Assembly (NCBI RefSeq): GCF_040605635.1
Contig: NZ_JBEXDG010000008.1
Coordinates: forward strand, 62,001 to 126,000
DNA length: 64,000 nt
Direction: 5' to 3'
DNA from: Dactylosporangium sp040605635
GTDB taxonomy: Bacteria; Actinomycetota; Actinomycetes; Mycobacteriales; Micromonosporaceae
A program made the position numbers and the translations under genes. Positions 52,385 through 61,128 of this stretch are shown here, one piece after another (within the stretch, counting starts at the first letter, position 1; each line of letters starts with the position of its first letter). A model generated the notes under the pieces. That model was not told where the DNA came from and made no database searches. It saw nothing but the letters and a program-made list of their open reading frames with translations.

Positions 52385-53071
52385 GTGACCGAACGTGTGG
52401 CGACCTCGCAGCGCGGCGCAGCGAACAAGCGCGCTGCCAGCACCCAGTTGGACAAGGCCGAGAAGCGTGCCGCGGCGAAGGCCGCCCGGGCGAAGGCGGC
52501 CGCGGCGGAGAAGCGCAAGCGGATGCTGGGCATCGTCGGCTCCGCGCTCGCCGTCCTGCTGATCATCGTCGGGATCGCCTGGTATGCGCGGTCCGGCGAC
52601 CCGTCGACGCCCGCCGCCGGCACGAACAGCGAGGCCTCCGCGCCGGGGGCGGACACCCCGTCGCAGGTCGCCGCGTTCCCGCCACTGCCCGTGGACGCCG
52701 ACCCGGCGCTCGGCACCAAGCCGACCCCCACGGCCGGGACCGGCACCGTGTCGAAGCTCGTGGTCACCACGCTGATCGAGGGCAAGGGCCCGGCCGCGAA
52801 GTCGGGGCAGACCGTCACCGTGAACTACGTCGGTGTCACCTACGCCGACGGCAAGGAGTTCGACTCGTCCTGGAAGCGCTCGCAGCCGCTGGAGTTCCAG
52901 CTCGACACCGGCGGCGTCATCCCGGGCTGGGACCAGGGCCTGCAGGGCGTCAAGATCGGCAGCCGGGTCCAGCTCGACATCCCGGCCTCGCTGGCGTACG
53001 GCGACAACCCGGGCAACGGCGCCCCCGGCGGCACCCTGCGCTTCGTCGTGGACATGCTCGGCGCCAAGTAG
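52385..53071 (+). CDS. Membrane-anchored FKBP-type peptidyl-prolyl isomerase
   Basis: About 228 residues from the GTG at 52385. A charged Ala/Lys/Arg-rich cytoplasmic stretch and one helix (MLGIVGSALAVLLIIVGIAW) precede a linker and an FKBP domain with VTVNYVGVTYADGKEFDSSW, GGVIPGWDQGLQGVKIGSR, IPASLAYG and LRFVVDML. It should fold secreted proteins outside the membrane. Confidence 0.92.
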   Translation: MTERVATSQRGAANKRAASTQLDKAEKRAAAKAARAKAAAAEKRKRMLGIVGSALAVLLIIVGIAWYARSGDPSTPAAGTNSEASAPGADTPSQVAAFPPLPVDADPALGTKPTPTAGTGTVSKLVVTTLIEGKGPAAKSGQTVTVNYVGVTYADGKEFDSSWKRSQPLEFQLDTGGVIPGWDQGLQGVKIGSRVQLDIPASLAYGDNPGNGAPGGTLRFVVDMLGAK

Positions 53072-53182
53072 CCGCGGACGCGCCTACACATGGCGCGAAA
53101 TCGGACATGCATCAACTACCGCCGATCTTCGAGTCTGCATACAGTCCTCCCCTGTACCTCGACGAGGAGGGGAGAGCACAAC

Positions 53183-54781
53183 GTGCTTCGCAGATTCGTG
53201 GGCGCGGCGACCGTCGCGGTTCTGGTGGGGGCGGCCGGGCTCGTCGCGCCGGCACCCGCCAGCGCCGGCGGCGGTCCCGGTATCAGTACACCGAAACAGC
53301 TGACCAAGGCCGTGACGCTGCCCGGCGTCCTGCGGCACCTGCTCGCACTGCAACTGATCGGCGACCTCAGCGGCGGCAACCGCGCCTCCGGCACCCCGGG
53401 CCACAAGCGCAGCGTCGACTACGTCGCCGCCGCCCTGCAGCACGCCGGCTACCAGGTCACCCGGCAGCCGTTCCAGTTCAACTTCTGCGAGGAGGACAGC
53501 TCGGCGTTCGCGCAGACCGCGCCGACGCCTTCGACGTACGTCGAAGGCACCGACTACGACGTCATGACCTGCTCAGGCTCCGGCGACGTCACCGCGGCGG
53601 TCGTGCCCGTCGACCTGAACCTGGTCGCGCCGCGCGTCGCCGTCACCTCCGGCTGCGAGGCGGCCGACTTCACCGCCGCCGTCGTGGGGAAGATCGCGCT
53701 CATGCAACGCGGCGGGTGCCCGTTCGGTGCCAAAGCCGCCAACGCCGAAGCGGCTGGCGCTGTCGGCGCGATCGTCATGAACCAGGGCAACGGCGACCCG
53801 GTCACCGCACCCGACCGGTATTCGCTGCTGCTCGGCACCCTCGGCGCGCCCGTCGGCATCCCCGCGATCGGAGTGTCCTACGCGACCGGCGAGGCGTTCT
53901 CCACCACGCCCGGGCTCACCGTCCACCTCACCACGTCGACGACGGCCGAGATCCGCGACACGGAGAACGTGATCGCCGAGTCGAAGACCGGCAACGCGGG
54001 CAACGTCGTCATGGCCGGCGCGCACCTGGACTCCGTGCCCGAGGGCAACGGCATCAACGACAACGGCAGCGGCAGCGCCGCCCTGCTCGAGGTCGCCCTG
54101 CAGATGGCCCGCACCAAGCCGGTGAACAAGGTCCGCTTCGCCTGGTGGGGCGCCGAGGAGGCGAGCCTCGTCGGCTCGACCTTCTACGTCAACAGCCTCA
54201 CCCCGGCGCAGCAGGCGCAGATCCGGCTGTACCTCAACTTCGACATGGTCGCCTCGCCCAACTACCAGTTCGGCGTCTACGACGGCGACGACTCCGCCGC
54301 CTCGGGTGCGGGACCCGGCCCGGCCGGCTCCGCGCAGATCGAGAAGCTCTTCGAGCAGTTCTTCGCCTCCCGCGGCCAGCAGACGAACGCCGCGGACTTC
54401 ACCGGCCGCTCCGACTACGGCCCGTTCATCGCCGCGGGCGTCAACATCCCGGCCGGCGGCCTCTTCACCGGCGCGGAGGTCATCAAGACCGCCGAGGACG
54501 TCGCGAAGTTCGGCGGCGTCGCGGGCGTCCCCTACGACCCCTGCTACCACAAGGCCTGCGACGACCTGTTCCGCGTCACGCAGAAGGGCGGCGACGCCGC
54601 GCTCTACGCCCAGCTGCGGCAGCAGTACACGCTGATCGGCAACATCAACACGTTCGCTCTGGACACGAACGCCGACGCGATCGCGACCGCCGTGATCACC
54701 TACGCGTTCGACACGTCCTCGATCCCGCCGCGCGCGGCTGCCCCTGCTGCCGCACGGGCTGTCTCGGCCACACTGGTGTGA
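53183..54781 (+). CDS. Secreted M28 zinc aminopeptidase with PA domain
   Basis: About 532 residues from the GTG at 53183, chosen by the strong GAGGAGGGGAG upstream and the signal peptide that follows (to APASA). A protease-associated insert (~120-250, with KIALMQRGGCPF) leads to the M28 catalytic core with zinc ligands His281, Asp293, Glu326, Asp354 and His456, and Glu325 as general base. It resembles Streptomyces griseus-type leucine aminopeptidases with extra domains. A terminator follows. Confidence 0.92.
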   Translation: MLRRFVGAATVAVLVGAAGLVAPAPASAGGGPGISTPKQLTKAVTLPGVLRHLLALQLIGDLSGGNRASGTPGHKRSVDYVAAALQHAGYQVTRQPFQFNFCEEDSSAFAQTAPTPSTYVEGTDYDVMTCSGSGDVTAAVVPVDLNLVAPRVAVTSGCEAADFTAAVVGKIALMQRGGCPFGAKAANAEAAGAVGAIVMNQGNGDPVTAPDRYSLLLGTLGAPVGIPAIGVSYATGEAFSTTPGLTVHLTTSTTAEIRDTENVIAESKTGNAGNVVMAGAHLDSVPEGNGINDNGSGSAALLEVALQMARTKPVNKVRFAWWGAEEASLVGSTFYVNSLTPAQQAQIRLYLNFDMVASPNYQFGVYDGDDSAASGAGPGPAGSAQIEKLFEQFFASRGQQTNAADFTGRSDYGPFIAAGVNIPAGGLFTGAEVIKTAEDVAKFGGVAGVPYDPCYHKACDDLFRVTQKGGDAALYAQLRQQYTLIGNINTFALDTNADAIATAVITYAFDTSSIPPRAAAPAAARAVSATLV

Positions 54782-54786
54782 GTGTT

Positions 54787-54817
54787 CGGGGGCGCCGGCC
54801 TTTCGGCGGCGCCCCCG
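54787..54817. terminator. Bidirectional terminator
   Basis: An 11-bp perfect stem (CGGGGGCGCCG and its complement at 54807-54817) with a nine-base loop sits between the convergent peptidase and prenyltransferase stops. Confidence 0.75.
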
Positions 54818-54818
54818 T

Positions 54819-55601
54819 TCAGCCTCCGTACCTGCGGTGCCGGGCGGTGTATGAGCGCAGGGCGCGCAGGAAGTCGACCTCGCGGAAGCCCGGCCAGTAC
54901 ACGTCGCAGAAGTAGAGTTCGGAGTAGGCGGCCTGCCACAGCAGGAAGCCCGACGTCCGATGCTCGCCACTGGTCCGGATGACGAGATCCGGGTCCGGTC
55001 GGCCGCCGGTGTAGAGGTGCTGGCCGATCTGCTCAGCGGTCAACTGCTGGGCGATGTCGTCGATGGTACGACCAGCGAGCGCACCTTCTTCGAGGACCGA
55101 GCGGATGGCGGCGACGATCTCCTCCCGCCCGTCGTAGCCGATGGCGATCGTGAGGACGAACGGCGTGCCGGAGTCCCGGGTCTGCTCCTCGGCGAGCTTC
55201 AACGCGTGCCTGGTGGAGTCCGGCAGCACGTCGAGGCGACCGGCCAGGTGCACCCGCCACGGGCTGCCCGGCTGCCGCAGCCGCTCGGCCACCACCTCCT
55301 CGATCATCCGCATCAGGTTGCCGACCTCCCCGGCGTCGCGCTTGCGGACGTTGTCCACCGACGCGACGAACACGGTGATGTGCTCGATGCCGAGCCCCGC
55401 GCACCAGCGCAGGACCTCGTCGAGATGCTCCGCGCCGAACCGGTGCCCGACCCTCGCGTCGTCGAAGCCCATCTGCCGCGCCCACCGCCGGTTGCCGTCC
55501 ATGACCATGGCGAGATGCCGCGGAAGGTTCGCGCCGGCCAACCGGCGGCGCAGACGACGGGCGTAGAGGGCGTACACCGCACCCTTGACGGAAGCCAGCA
55601 T
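54819..55601 (-). CDS. Cis-prenyltransferase (isoprenyl diphosphate synthase, UppS family)
   Basis: About 260 residues from the ATG at 55601 (MLASVKGAVY). The catalytic Asp is in MVMDGNRRWA; other landmarks are ITVFVASVDN, IAIGYDGREEI, RPDPDLVIRTSGEHRTSGFLLWQ and ELYFCDVYWP. The N-terminus and RTSG core resemble mycobacterial Rv1086-type short-chain synthases, which make Z,E-farnesyl diphosphate, more than full UppS enzymes, so the product chain length is uncertain. The reaction extends an allylic diphosphate with isopentenyl diphosphate. Confidence 0.9.
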   Translation of the reverse strand: MLASVKGAVYALYARRLRRRLAGANLPRHLAMVMDGNRRWARQMGFDDARVGHRFGAEHLDEVLRWCAGLGIEHITVFVASVDNVRKRDAGEVGNLMRMIEEVVAERLRQPGSPWRVHLAGRLDVLPDSTRHALKLAEEQTRDSGTPFVLTIAIGYDGREEIVAAIRSVLEEGALAGRTIDDIAQQLTAEQIGQHLYTGGRPDPDLVIRTSGEHRTSGFLLWQAAYSELYFCDVYWPGFREVDFLRALRSYTARHRRYGG

Positions 55602-55653
55602 GACCGGATAAAAACGCCTCGCCGCGTCCGGCGCCGCCGTCTGCACGGAATCT

Positions 55654-55872
55654 TCACCAACCCTGCACGCGGCGGTCCCGTCGTACCCCGGCGGTGGGTT
55701 GCCGGTATCGGATGCGTTCGCGCGCCTCTTCGAGCACGCCGGCCGTGCGCCACTCCGGGTCCAGGTCGGTCACCTGAGCCGCCGTCCACGAACCCAGCGT
55801 TTCGGAGAAGGCCGCGACCACGTCACCCGGCGCGATCGCACGGGGCGGGGAGGTCTCCTTCCGCCGTGTCAT
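55654..55872 (-). CDS. Short hypothetical protein, probably truncated
   Basis: About 72 residues from the ATG at 55872. The first part (RAIAPGDVVAAFSETLGSWTAAQVTDLDPE) reads like the start of a small beta-barrel actinobacterial protein family with GDVVAF-type and AAQVTDLDP-type motifs. After TAGVLE the sequence becomes basic and unlike it, so the 3' part may be lost or shifted. Confidence 0.4.
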   Translation of the reverse strand: MTRRKETSPPRAIAPGDVVAAFSETLGSWTAAQVTDLDPEWRTAGVLEEARERIRYRQPTAGVRRDRRVQGW

Positions 55873-55948
55873 GACCGGGTCGCCCCGCCGAAGTCCATGA
55901 AGCGCAACAGCACGGCGTCGGATCACCGGCCCTGCCGTCCGGCATCCC

Positions 55949-56782
55949 TCAGCGGGTGCCCGGGGCCGGGGTGGCGTGTTCGGCGGCGCGGCTGACCTGT
56001 TCCCAGGACGACCAGGTGTCCATGCGGCGGCGGGAGATGTCGAAGGCCAGGTCGTAGACCATGCTGCCGAGGAGCAGGCGCAGCGGAGGGTCGTCGCTGT
56101 CGACGAGGCGCAGCAGTGCCTCCGCGGCCAGGCCGGGGTCGCTGTCGACCGAGCCCTCCGCCCACTGCCGTTCCAGTTCGGCGCGCAGCGGCGCGTAGTC
56201 CTCCATGGGCGTGGTCGTGGCGATGCTGGTGTACAGGTCGGTCCAGTAGCCGCCCGGCTGCACGATGCTCACCTTGACGTCGAACGCCGCGGCCTCCAGG
56301 GCCAGGGCCTCGCTCATGCCTTCGAGGGCGAACTTGCTGGCGCTGTACATGCCGGTGCTGGGGAAGCCGCCGAGCGCGGCGATGCTGGAGATCTGCACGA
56401 TGTGGCCGGAGCGCCGGGCGCGCAGGTGCGGCAGGGCCGCCTGGCTGACCCACAGCGCGCCGAAGCAGTTGACCTCGAACTGGGCCCGGGCCTGCGCCTC
56501 GGTGAACTCCTCCAGCATGCCCATGGACATGGTGCCGGCGTTGTTGACGACGATGTCGAGGCCGTCGAAGTGCGAGGCCGCGGTGTCCACGGCGGCGATG
56601 ACGGCGGTGCGGTCGGTGACGTCGAGCGGCAGGGTCAGCAGCCGGTCACCGTGCCCGGCGTCGAAACCCGCACGGTCGATGGTCCGGGCCGCGGCGGCGA
56701 CCCGGTCACCGCGGGACAGCGCGGCCCGGGTGAAGGCGCGGCCCAGGCCGCGGCTGGCGCCGGTGATGAACCAGGTGCGCAT
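55949..56782 (-). CDS. Short-chain dehydrogenase/reductase
   Basis: This 277-residue SDR has the NAD(P) motif TGASRGLG, the NNAG motif, catalytic Ser in QISSIAALGG and Tyr/Lys in YSASK. Arg residues after the glycine motif suggest NADP. The substrate is unknown. It is divergent from a TetR gene, and one of two identical-type operators lies 29 bases upstream of its start. Confidence 0.93.
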   Translation of the reverse strand: MRTWFITGASRGLGRAFTRAALSRGDRVAAAARTIDRAGFDAGHGDRLLTLPLDVTDRTAVIAAVDTAASHFDGLDIVVNNAGTMSMGMLEEFTEAQARAQFEVNCFGALWVSQAALPHLRARRSGHIVQISSIAALGGFPSTGMYSASKFALEGMSEALALEAAAFDVKVSIVQPGGYWTDLYTSIATTTPMEDYAPLRAELERQWAEGSVDSDPGLAAEALLRLVDSDDPPLRLLLGSMVYDLAFDISRRRMDTWSSWEQVSRAAEHATPAPGTR

Positions 56783-56810
56783 GAGCGTCTCCGTTCGTGT
56801 CTGGCACGAG

Positions 56811-56829
56811 ACGAGACGGTCCGTCTCGT
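56811..56829. promoter_or_regulatory. TetR operator, copy 1 (SDR side)
   Basis: ACGAGACGGTCCGTCTCGT, a perfect 19-base palindrome about a central T, lies 29 bases upstream of the SDR start. A near-identical copy lies 59 bases away. Confidence 0.85.
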
Positions 56830-56869
56830 GTCACTCAGCACCATAGGCCACGCCGGGAACGGCGTCAAG

Positions 56870-56888
56870 ACGAGACGGTTCGTCTCGT
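56870..56888. promoter_or_regulatory. TetR operator, copy 2 (regulator side)
   Basis: ACGAGACGGTTCGTCTCGT differs from copy 1 at one central base and lies directly before the TetR gene, suited to autoregulation. Confidence 0.85.
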
Positions 56889-56908
56889 CACGGGGTATGA
56901 TGGTGTCC

Positions 56909-57496
56909 ATGACGCCCAGCACGGCCCGCCGGAAAGAGACCTCGCGGCGCGCCATCCTCACCGCCGCGTTCGAGCTGGTGCAGGAGGTCGGCTATGCGAA
57001 GCTCAGCATCGAGGGCATCGCCGCCCGCGCCGGCGTCGGCAAGCAGACCATCTACCGCTGGTGGCCGTCGAAGGGCGCGATCCTGCTCGAGGCCTTCCTC
57101 ATCCTGAGCGAGGGCGCCGAGGGTGCGCCGCCGACGCTCCCGGACACCGGCGACCTGGAAGCGGACCTGATCGCGGTCCTGCGCGCCACGGTCGAGGAGC
57201 TCAACGACCCCCGCCTCGAGTCGCCGATGCGCGCCCTCGCCATCGAGATCACCCACGACGCCGACCTGGCCGCCGCCTACGCCGAACGCCTCGACGGCCC
57301 GCTCCGGGAGGCCAAGCGCCGGCGCCTGCGCAGCGCCCAGGAAGCGGGCCAGCTCGCCGGGGACCTCGACCTCGACGTGGCGATGGACATGATCTGGGGG
57401 CCGGTGCTCAACCGGTGGCTCTACCGCAGCGGCCCGCTCACCACCGACTACGCCGACCGGGTCGTCACCACGGCGCTCAACGGTCTGCGGCGCTGA
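56909..57496 (+). CDS. TetR-family repressor
   Basis: About 195 residues from the ATG at 56909; ATGs at 56897 and 56900 are also in frame. The helix-turn-helix reads RRAILTAAFELVQEVGYAKLSIEGIAARAGVGKQTIYRWWPSKG, and the C-terminal part matches the TetR_C_16/AcrR-like ligand domain. Divergent from the SDR gene across two matched 19-base palindromes, so it should repress both genes until a ligand binds. Confidence 0.92.
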   Translation: MTPSTARRKETSRRAILTAAFELVQEVGYAKLSIEGIAARAGVGKQTIYRWWPSKGAILLEAFLILSEGAEGAPPTLPDTGDLEADLIAVLRATVEELNDPRLESPMRALAIEITHDADLAAAYAERLDGPLREAKRRRLRSAQEAGQLAGDLDLDVAMDMIWGPVLNRWLYRSGPLTTDYADRVVTTALNGLRR

Positions 57497-57559
57497 GCCC
57501 GCAACGCCACTGCCCGGCCGCAACCGGTTTGGCATGGCCGGAGTGGGTAGTGCCCGCGC

Positions 57560-59392
57560 ATGCCTTCGATGGTGGTGCCAGGAGAGGACCGAGCGCACGG
57601 CGTGACTGTGGCGGCGCAGGCGCAACCCGACCGCTGGTGGTTCGGGCCCGGACAGCCGACAGTACCGATCAGACCCGGCGACGAACCGGACGGCGGGCGC
57701 GCACAGACGACGCAGGGCTACGTGTGGGCGTTCACCGCCGACGAGGCCCAGCGTCACCTGTGGTGGGGGACCGCCTCCAACGCCACCGGCGGTGGCATGG
57801 CGACCCTGGCCGCGGAGTTCACCGGCGCCGGGCTCGGCGCGCCGGTGCGGCCGTGGGACGACCCGGAGAACGTCACCTGCGAGTTCGACACCTCCTACAA
57901 CGCGACCCATGACGTGCCGCCGACCGAAAGCGTCGCCGGTGACGCCCTCCCGGCGCAGATCTGGCAGTACGACATCGAGACCGGCGCCGCGACCGACCGC
58001 ACGCCTTCCGCCGCGCAGTGCCCGGACTTCCAGCGGCTCGCGGGCATCCGCGCGGCCGGCTCGATCGGCGACGTCGTGCTCCTCGGTGGCATCGAGACCA
58101 CCACGACCGCCGGCGCGCAGGCGGGCGGCACCGTGGTGCTGCTGGCGTACAACGTGGACGGCACGTTCCTCGGCGCGCGCCGGTTCCCGGAATGGGACAA
58201 CATCAAGAACTTCATCGTCGCCGGGGGGCGCCTGTACTTCGGCGTCGGACTGGCGCCGAAAGGCGGGCGGGCGCCGAAAGGTGGGCCGGGCCGGCCGACG
58301 GGCAGCGTGCAACGGTGGCGCGGCACCGCCGCCGACCCGTTCCGGTTCGAGGAGGTCGGGCTGCTGGGCAACCAGCCGAGCTACTTCACCGTCCACCGCG
58401 ACCGCATCGTCACCGGCACCTGGGTCGGCACCGGCAGCAGCGAACCGGCGGGCGTCTACATCAGCCCGCCGCTGCACGAGCTCGGCCCGCAGACCCGCAC
58501 CGACTGGCGGCTGGTGTTCACCGCCGCCAACCTGTTCCCCGACCCGCTGACCGCGCACTCGATGGTGTCGTTCGCGGTCGTTTCCTACGAGGGCTGGATC
58601 TACGCCACGTTCGGCATCCCGTCCGTCGCGCCGTCGCTGACCCACCACCTCGCCGCGTACCCGCAGATCCCGCGCGGCTCCGTCGCCGAGCTGGCACTCG
58701 CGTACATGCGCAGCTCACCGGGCGGGGTCGTCTACCGCATCAAGGACCCGGGCGAGGTCAACCAGCAGGTCGAGCTGCTCTACGGCGAGCACCGTTACTG
58801 GGTGTACGACCAGGACACCGGCGAGTGGGCGATGCGCGACAACCTGCTGCACCAGGAACCGCGGTTCGGCAGCGGCGGGTTCGGCAGCCGGTTCAACGAC
58901 TACGTCGGCTGGGGCGCCGCCGTGTTCCGCGGGAAGCTGTACCTCGGGACGTTCAACACCGAGAAGGTGCTGCGCGACATCACGCTCAACCCCGCGACCG
59001 GCCTGCTGAACGAGGTGCTCGCCCGGCCCGTCCGGGACGTGGAGGTCACCCTGTGGCGGCAGATCGCGTCACGCCTGGTGTTCCGCGACAACCGCACCGC
59101 CGGGCAGGTGTGGGTGTTCGACGACGCCGACAGCCCGGCCCGGCCGCTGACGACCACCGGGTTCAACAACGCCTGCAACTGGGGCGTCCGCGGCGTGCTG
59201 CCCGTCGGTGACGAGCACCTGTTCTTCGGCACCAACCAGGGCTGGCAGTACCCGACGGAACCCCGCGACGGCCCGCCCCGCCGCGCCGGCTGGCAGCTGC
59301 TCAAATACGACCCAGGCGCCGCTGTCTCCGCGCCGCCGCTGTGGGAACGGGCGGCGAGGCAGCTCGCCACCGCCGCGGGGCGCCGAGGATGA
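57560..59392 (+). CDS. Large protein of unknown function, beta-propeller-like
   Basis: This 610-residue protein has no signal peptide or membrane segment; an ATG at 57569 is an alternative start. Recurrent aromatic-rich strands such as YVWAFTADEAQRHLWWG, RLYFGVGLAPKGG, GWIYATFGIP, KLYLGTFNT and HLFFGTNQGWQY, spaced about 60-80 residues, suggest a propeller. A short direct repeat APKGG-RAPKGG occurs near 230-240. I do not recognise the family. Confidence 0.7.
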   Translation: MPSMVVPGEDRAHGVTVAAQAQPDRWWFGPGQPTVPIRPGDEPDGGRAQTTQGYVWAFTADEAQRHLWWGTASNATGGGMATLAAEFTGAGLGAPVRPWDDPENVTCEFDTSYNATHDVPPTESVAGDALPAQIWQYDIETGAATDRTPSAAQCPDFQRLAGIRAAGSIGDVVLLGGIETTTTAGAQAGGTVVLLAYNVDGTFLGARRFPEWDNIKNFIVAGGRLYFGVGLAPKGGRAPKGGPGRPTGSVQRWRGTAADPFRFEEVGLLGNQPSYFTVHRDRIVTGTWVGTGSSEPAGVYISPPLHELGPQTRTDWRLVFTAANLFPDPLTAHSMVSFAVVSYEGWIYATFGIPSVAPSLTHHLAAYPQIPRGSVAELALAYMRSSPGGVVYRIKDPGEVNQQVELLYGEHRYWVYDQDTGEWAMRDNLLHQEPRFGSGGFGSRFNDYVGWGAAVFRGKLYLGTFNTEKVLRDITLNPATGLLNEVLARPVRDVEVTLWRQIASRLVFRDNRTAGQVWVFDDADSPARPLTTTGFNNACNWGVRGVLPVGDEHLFFGTNQGWQYPTEPRDGPPRRAGWQLLKYDPGAAVSAPPLWERAARQLATAAGRRG

Positions 59393-59397
59393 CGTCG

Positions 59398-59883
59398 TCA
59401 TGCCAGGGCTCGGTAGGAGCTCGGTAGGACCTTCTGGAAGCAGTTGGAGAAGGTCATCGCCTCGTACGGCGGGAAGATCGGAATCCGGGTGTAGCCGGTC
59501 TTCACGTAGAGCCGGACCGCGTCGGGCTGGCGGTCGCCGGTCTGCAGGATGATCCGCGGGGCGCCGAGCCGGACCGCGGCGGCCTCGACGGCGGTGAGGA
59601 GGGCGGCGGCGACGCCGGTGCCACGGTGGGACGGGGCGACGTACATGCGCTTGAGCTCCAGGTCGGGGCCGAGCCTGCGCAGCGCCGCGTGCCCGACCGG
59701 CAGACGCCCCTCGGCGAACGCCACCGCCGTGTAGACGACGGTGTCGGCCTCGACCTGCGGACGGGTGGCGAATCGGTCAGCGTAGCGCAGCCGCATCTCG
59801 GCGGTCATCGCCGAGCGGAGCGCGACCGCCGCGGGATCGTCCCAGTCGACACCGTCGACCCGGATCACGAGATCAAGCGTCAT
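59398..59883 (-). CDS. GNAT-family N-acetyltransferase
   Basis: About 161 residues. The acetyl-CoA loop is in LKRMYVAPSHRGTGVAAALL, with later RIILQTGDRQPDAVRLYVKTGY. The start is probably the ATG at 59883: TAAACT in TAAACTATG is a likely -10 box and TTGCAA a -35, which would leave a leaderless message. The ATG at 59889 is the alternative. Acceptor unknown. Confidence 0.88.
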   Translation of the reverse strand: MTLDLVIRVDGVDWDDPAAVALRSAMTAEMRLRYADRFATRPQVEADTVVYTAVAFAEGRLPVGHAALRRLGPDLELKRMYVAPSHRGTGVAAALLTAVEAAAVRLGAPRIILQTGDRQPDAVRLYVKTGYTRIPIFPPYEAMTFSNCFQKVLPSSYRALA

Positions 59884-60074
59884 AATCATAGTTTACCCAT
59901 AGGATTGCAAGGGAAAAGGCTGGCGCAGTGCCGGGAAAAGCGGACCGCCCGTCACCGAAGGTGGTCCACTGTGGAGCATCGCCGGCGTGTGCGGTGCCCC
60001 TCGCCGTGGCCACCGGTGCGTGGGAGCGCCGCCGCCGCGGGAGCGCGGCTCACCGCGCACCGACCACACCGGCG

Positions 60075-61055
60075 TCACGCCACGCCGACAACCTCGGCGT
60101 CCCGGCCGTCGAGCGGGTCCCGGCGGCCGCCCGCCGCCGTCGTCGGTGCGGAGGCCGGCGAGCGGCGCAGCTGCAGGGCGGCGACGCAGGCCAGGACCAG
60201 GGCACCGCCGGCCAGCTGGAGCGGGGTGAGGGACTCGCCGAGGGTCAGCGCGGCGAGTCCCGCGGTGACGACCGGCTCGAACGTCGACAGGATCGCGGCG
60301 GTCGACGGGCCGGTGCGCCGCAGGCCGGCGAAGAACGTCAGCATCGCCGCCGCCGTCGACACGACCGCGATGCAGCCCAGCCAGAACCACGCGGCAGGGC
60401 CGAAGCTCAGGTCGACGCCGCCGGACAGGACGGACCGGACGCCGAAGCTGCCGGCGGCGCCGGTCATCACCAGCGCGCAGAGCAGGATCGGCGGCAGCCG
60501 GTGCACCACCGTGTCGGCGACCAGGATGTAGACGGTGTAGACGACCGCCGTGCCGAACCCCAGCAGCGCGCCGAGGGCGTCGAAGCTCGCGCCGCCGGCG
60601 CCGACCAGGACCAGCAGCGTCCCGCCCGACGCGGCCAGCAGCGCCACGCCGCGGCCCGTGGTGAGCCGCTCCCGGCCGATCAGGACCGCCGCGACGGTGA
60701 CCAGGACCGGGTAGGTGTAGAGGATCAGCGCCAGCAGCGACGCGTCCATCCGCTCCAGCGCGGCGAAGTAGAAGCCCGACTGCAGGGCATAGCCGACGGC
60801 GCCGAGCCCGACCGCGGTGGCGAGCACCCTGCCCCGGCCCGCTCCAGCAGCGGTTTCGGCAGTTGTACGACTGTCGCCCGTCCTTCGCCGCAGCTCCGGC
60901 CGGACGAGCAGGACCAGCCACAGCAGCGCGGCGGCCAGCCCGAACCGCGCGAGCAGCAGCGCCTCCAGCGAGACGCCCGCGTCGTAGGCGAACTTCCCGA
61001 AGATGCCGAGCGCGCCGAAGCACGCCGCGGAGACCAGACACAGCAGCGGACCCAT
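60075..61055 (-). CDS. EamA/DMT-family transporter
   Basis: Ten hydrophobic helices in two five-helix EamA halves, with FGALGIFGKFAYDAGVS at the start and FEPVVTAGLAALTLGESLTPLQLAGG in the second half. I use the ATG at 61055 just before the first helix; an ATG at 61103 would add 16 residues. Such proteins export small metabolites. It is divergent from a LysR gene that probably controls it. The ~190 bases beyond its 3' end, towards the GNAT gene, hold nothing recognisable. Confidence 0.88.
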   Translation of the reverse strand: MGPLLCLVSAACFGALGIFGKFAYDAGVSLEALLLARFGLAAALLWLVLLVRPELRRRTGDSRTTAETAAGAGRGRVLATAVGLGAVGYALQSGFYFAALERMDASLLALILYTYPVLVTVAAVLIGRERLTTGRGVALLAASGGTLLVLVGAGGASFDALGALLGFGTAVVYTVYILVADTVVHRLPPILLCALVMTGAAGSFGVRSVLSGGVDLSFGPAAWFWLGCIAVVSTAAAMLTFFAGLRRTGPSTAAILSTFEPVVTAGLAALTLGESLTPLQLAGGALVLACVAALQLRRSPASAPTTAAGGRRDPLDGRDAEVVGVA

Positions 61056-61094
61056 GCGATGCAGCTTCGGATACGGGAAGCTCCGGGTCCAGCG

Positions 61095-61116
61095 ACGAAT
61101 CATGGAGCGGATTCGT
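61095..61116. promoter_or_regulatory. Candidate LysR operator
   Basis: ACGAATC and GATTCGT form a perfect seven-base inverted repeat separated by eight bases. It fits the interrupted-dyad style of LysR sites and lies between the divergent EamA and LysR genes. Confidence 0.6.
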
Positions 61117-61128
61117 TAGGATTCCCGC

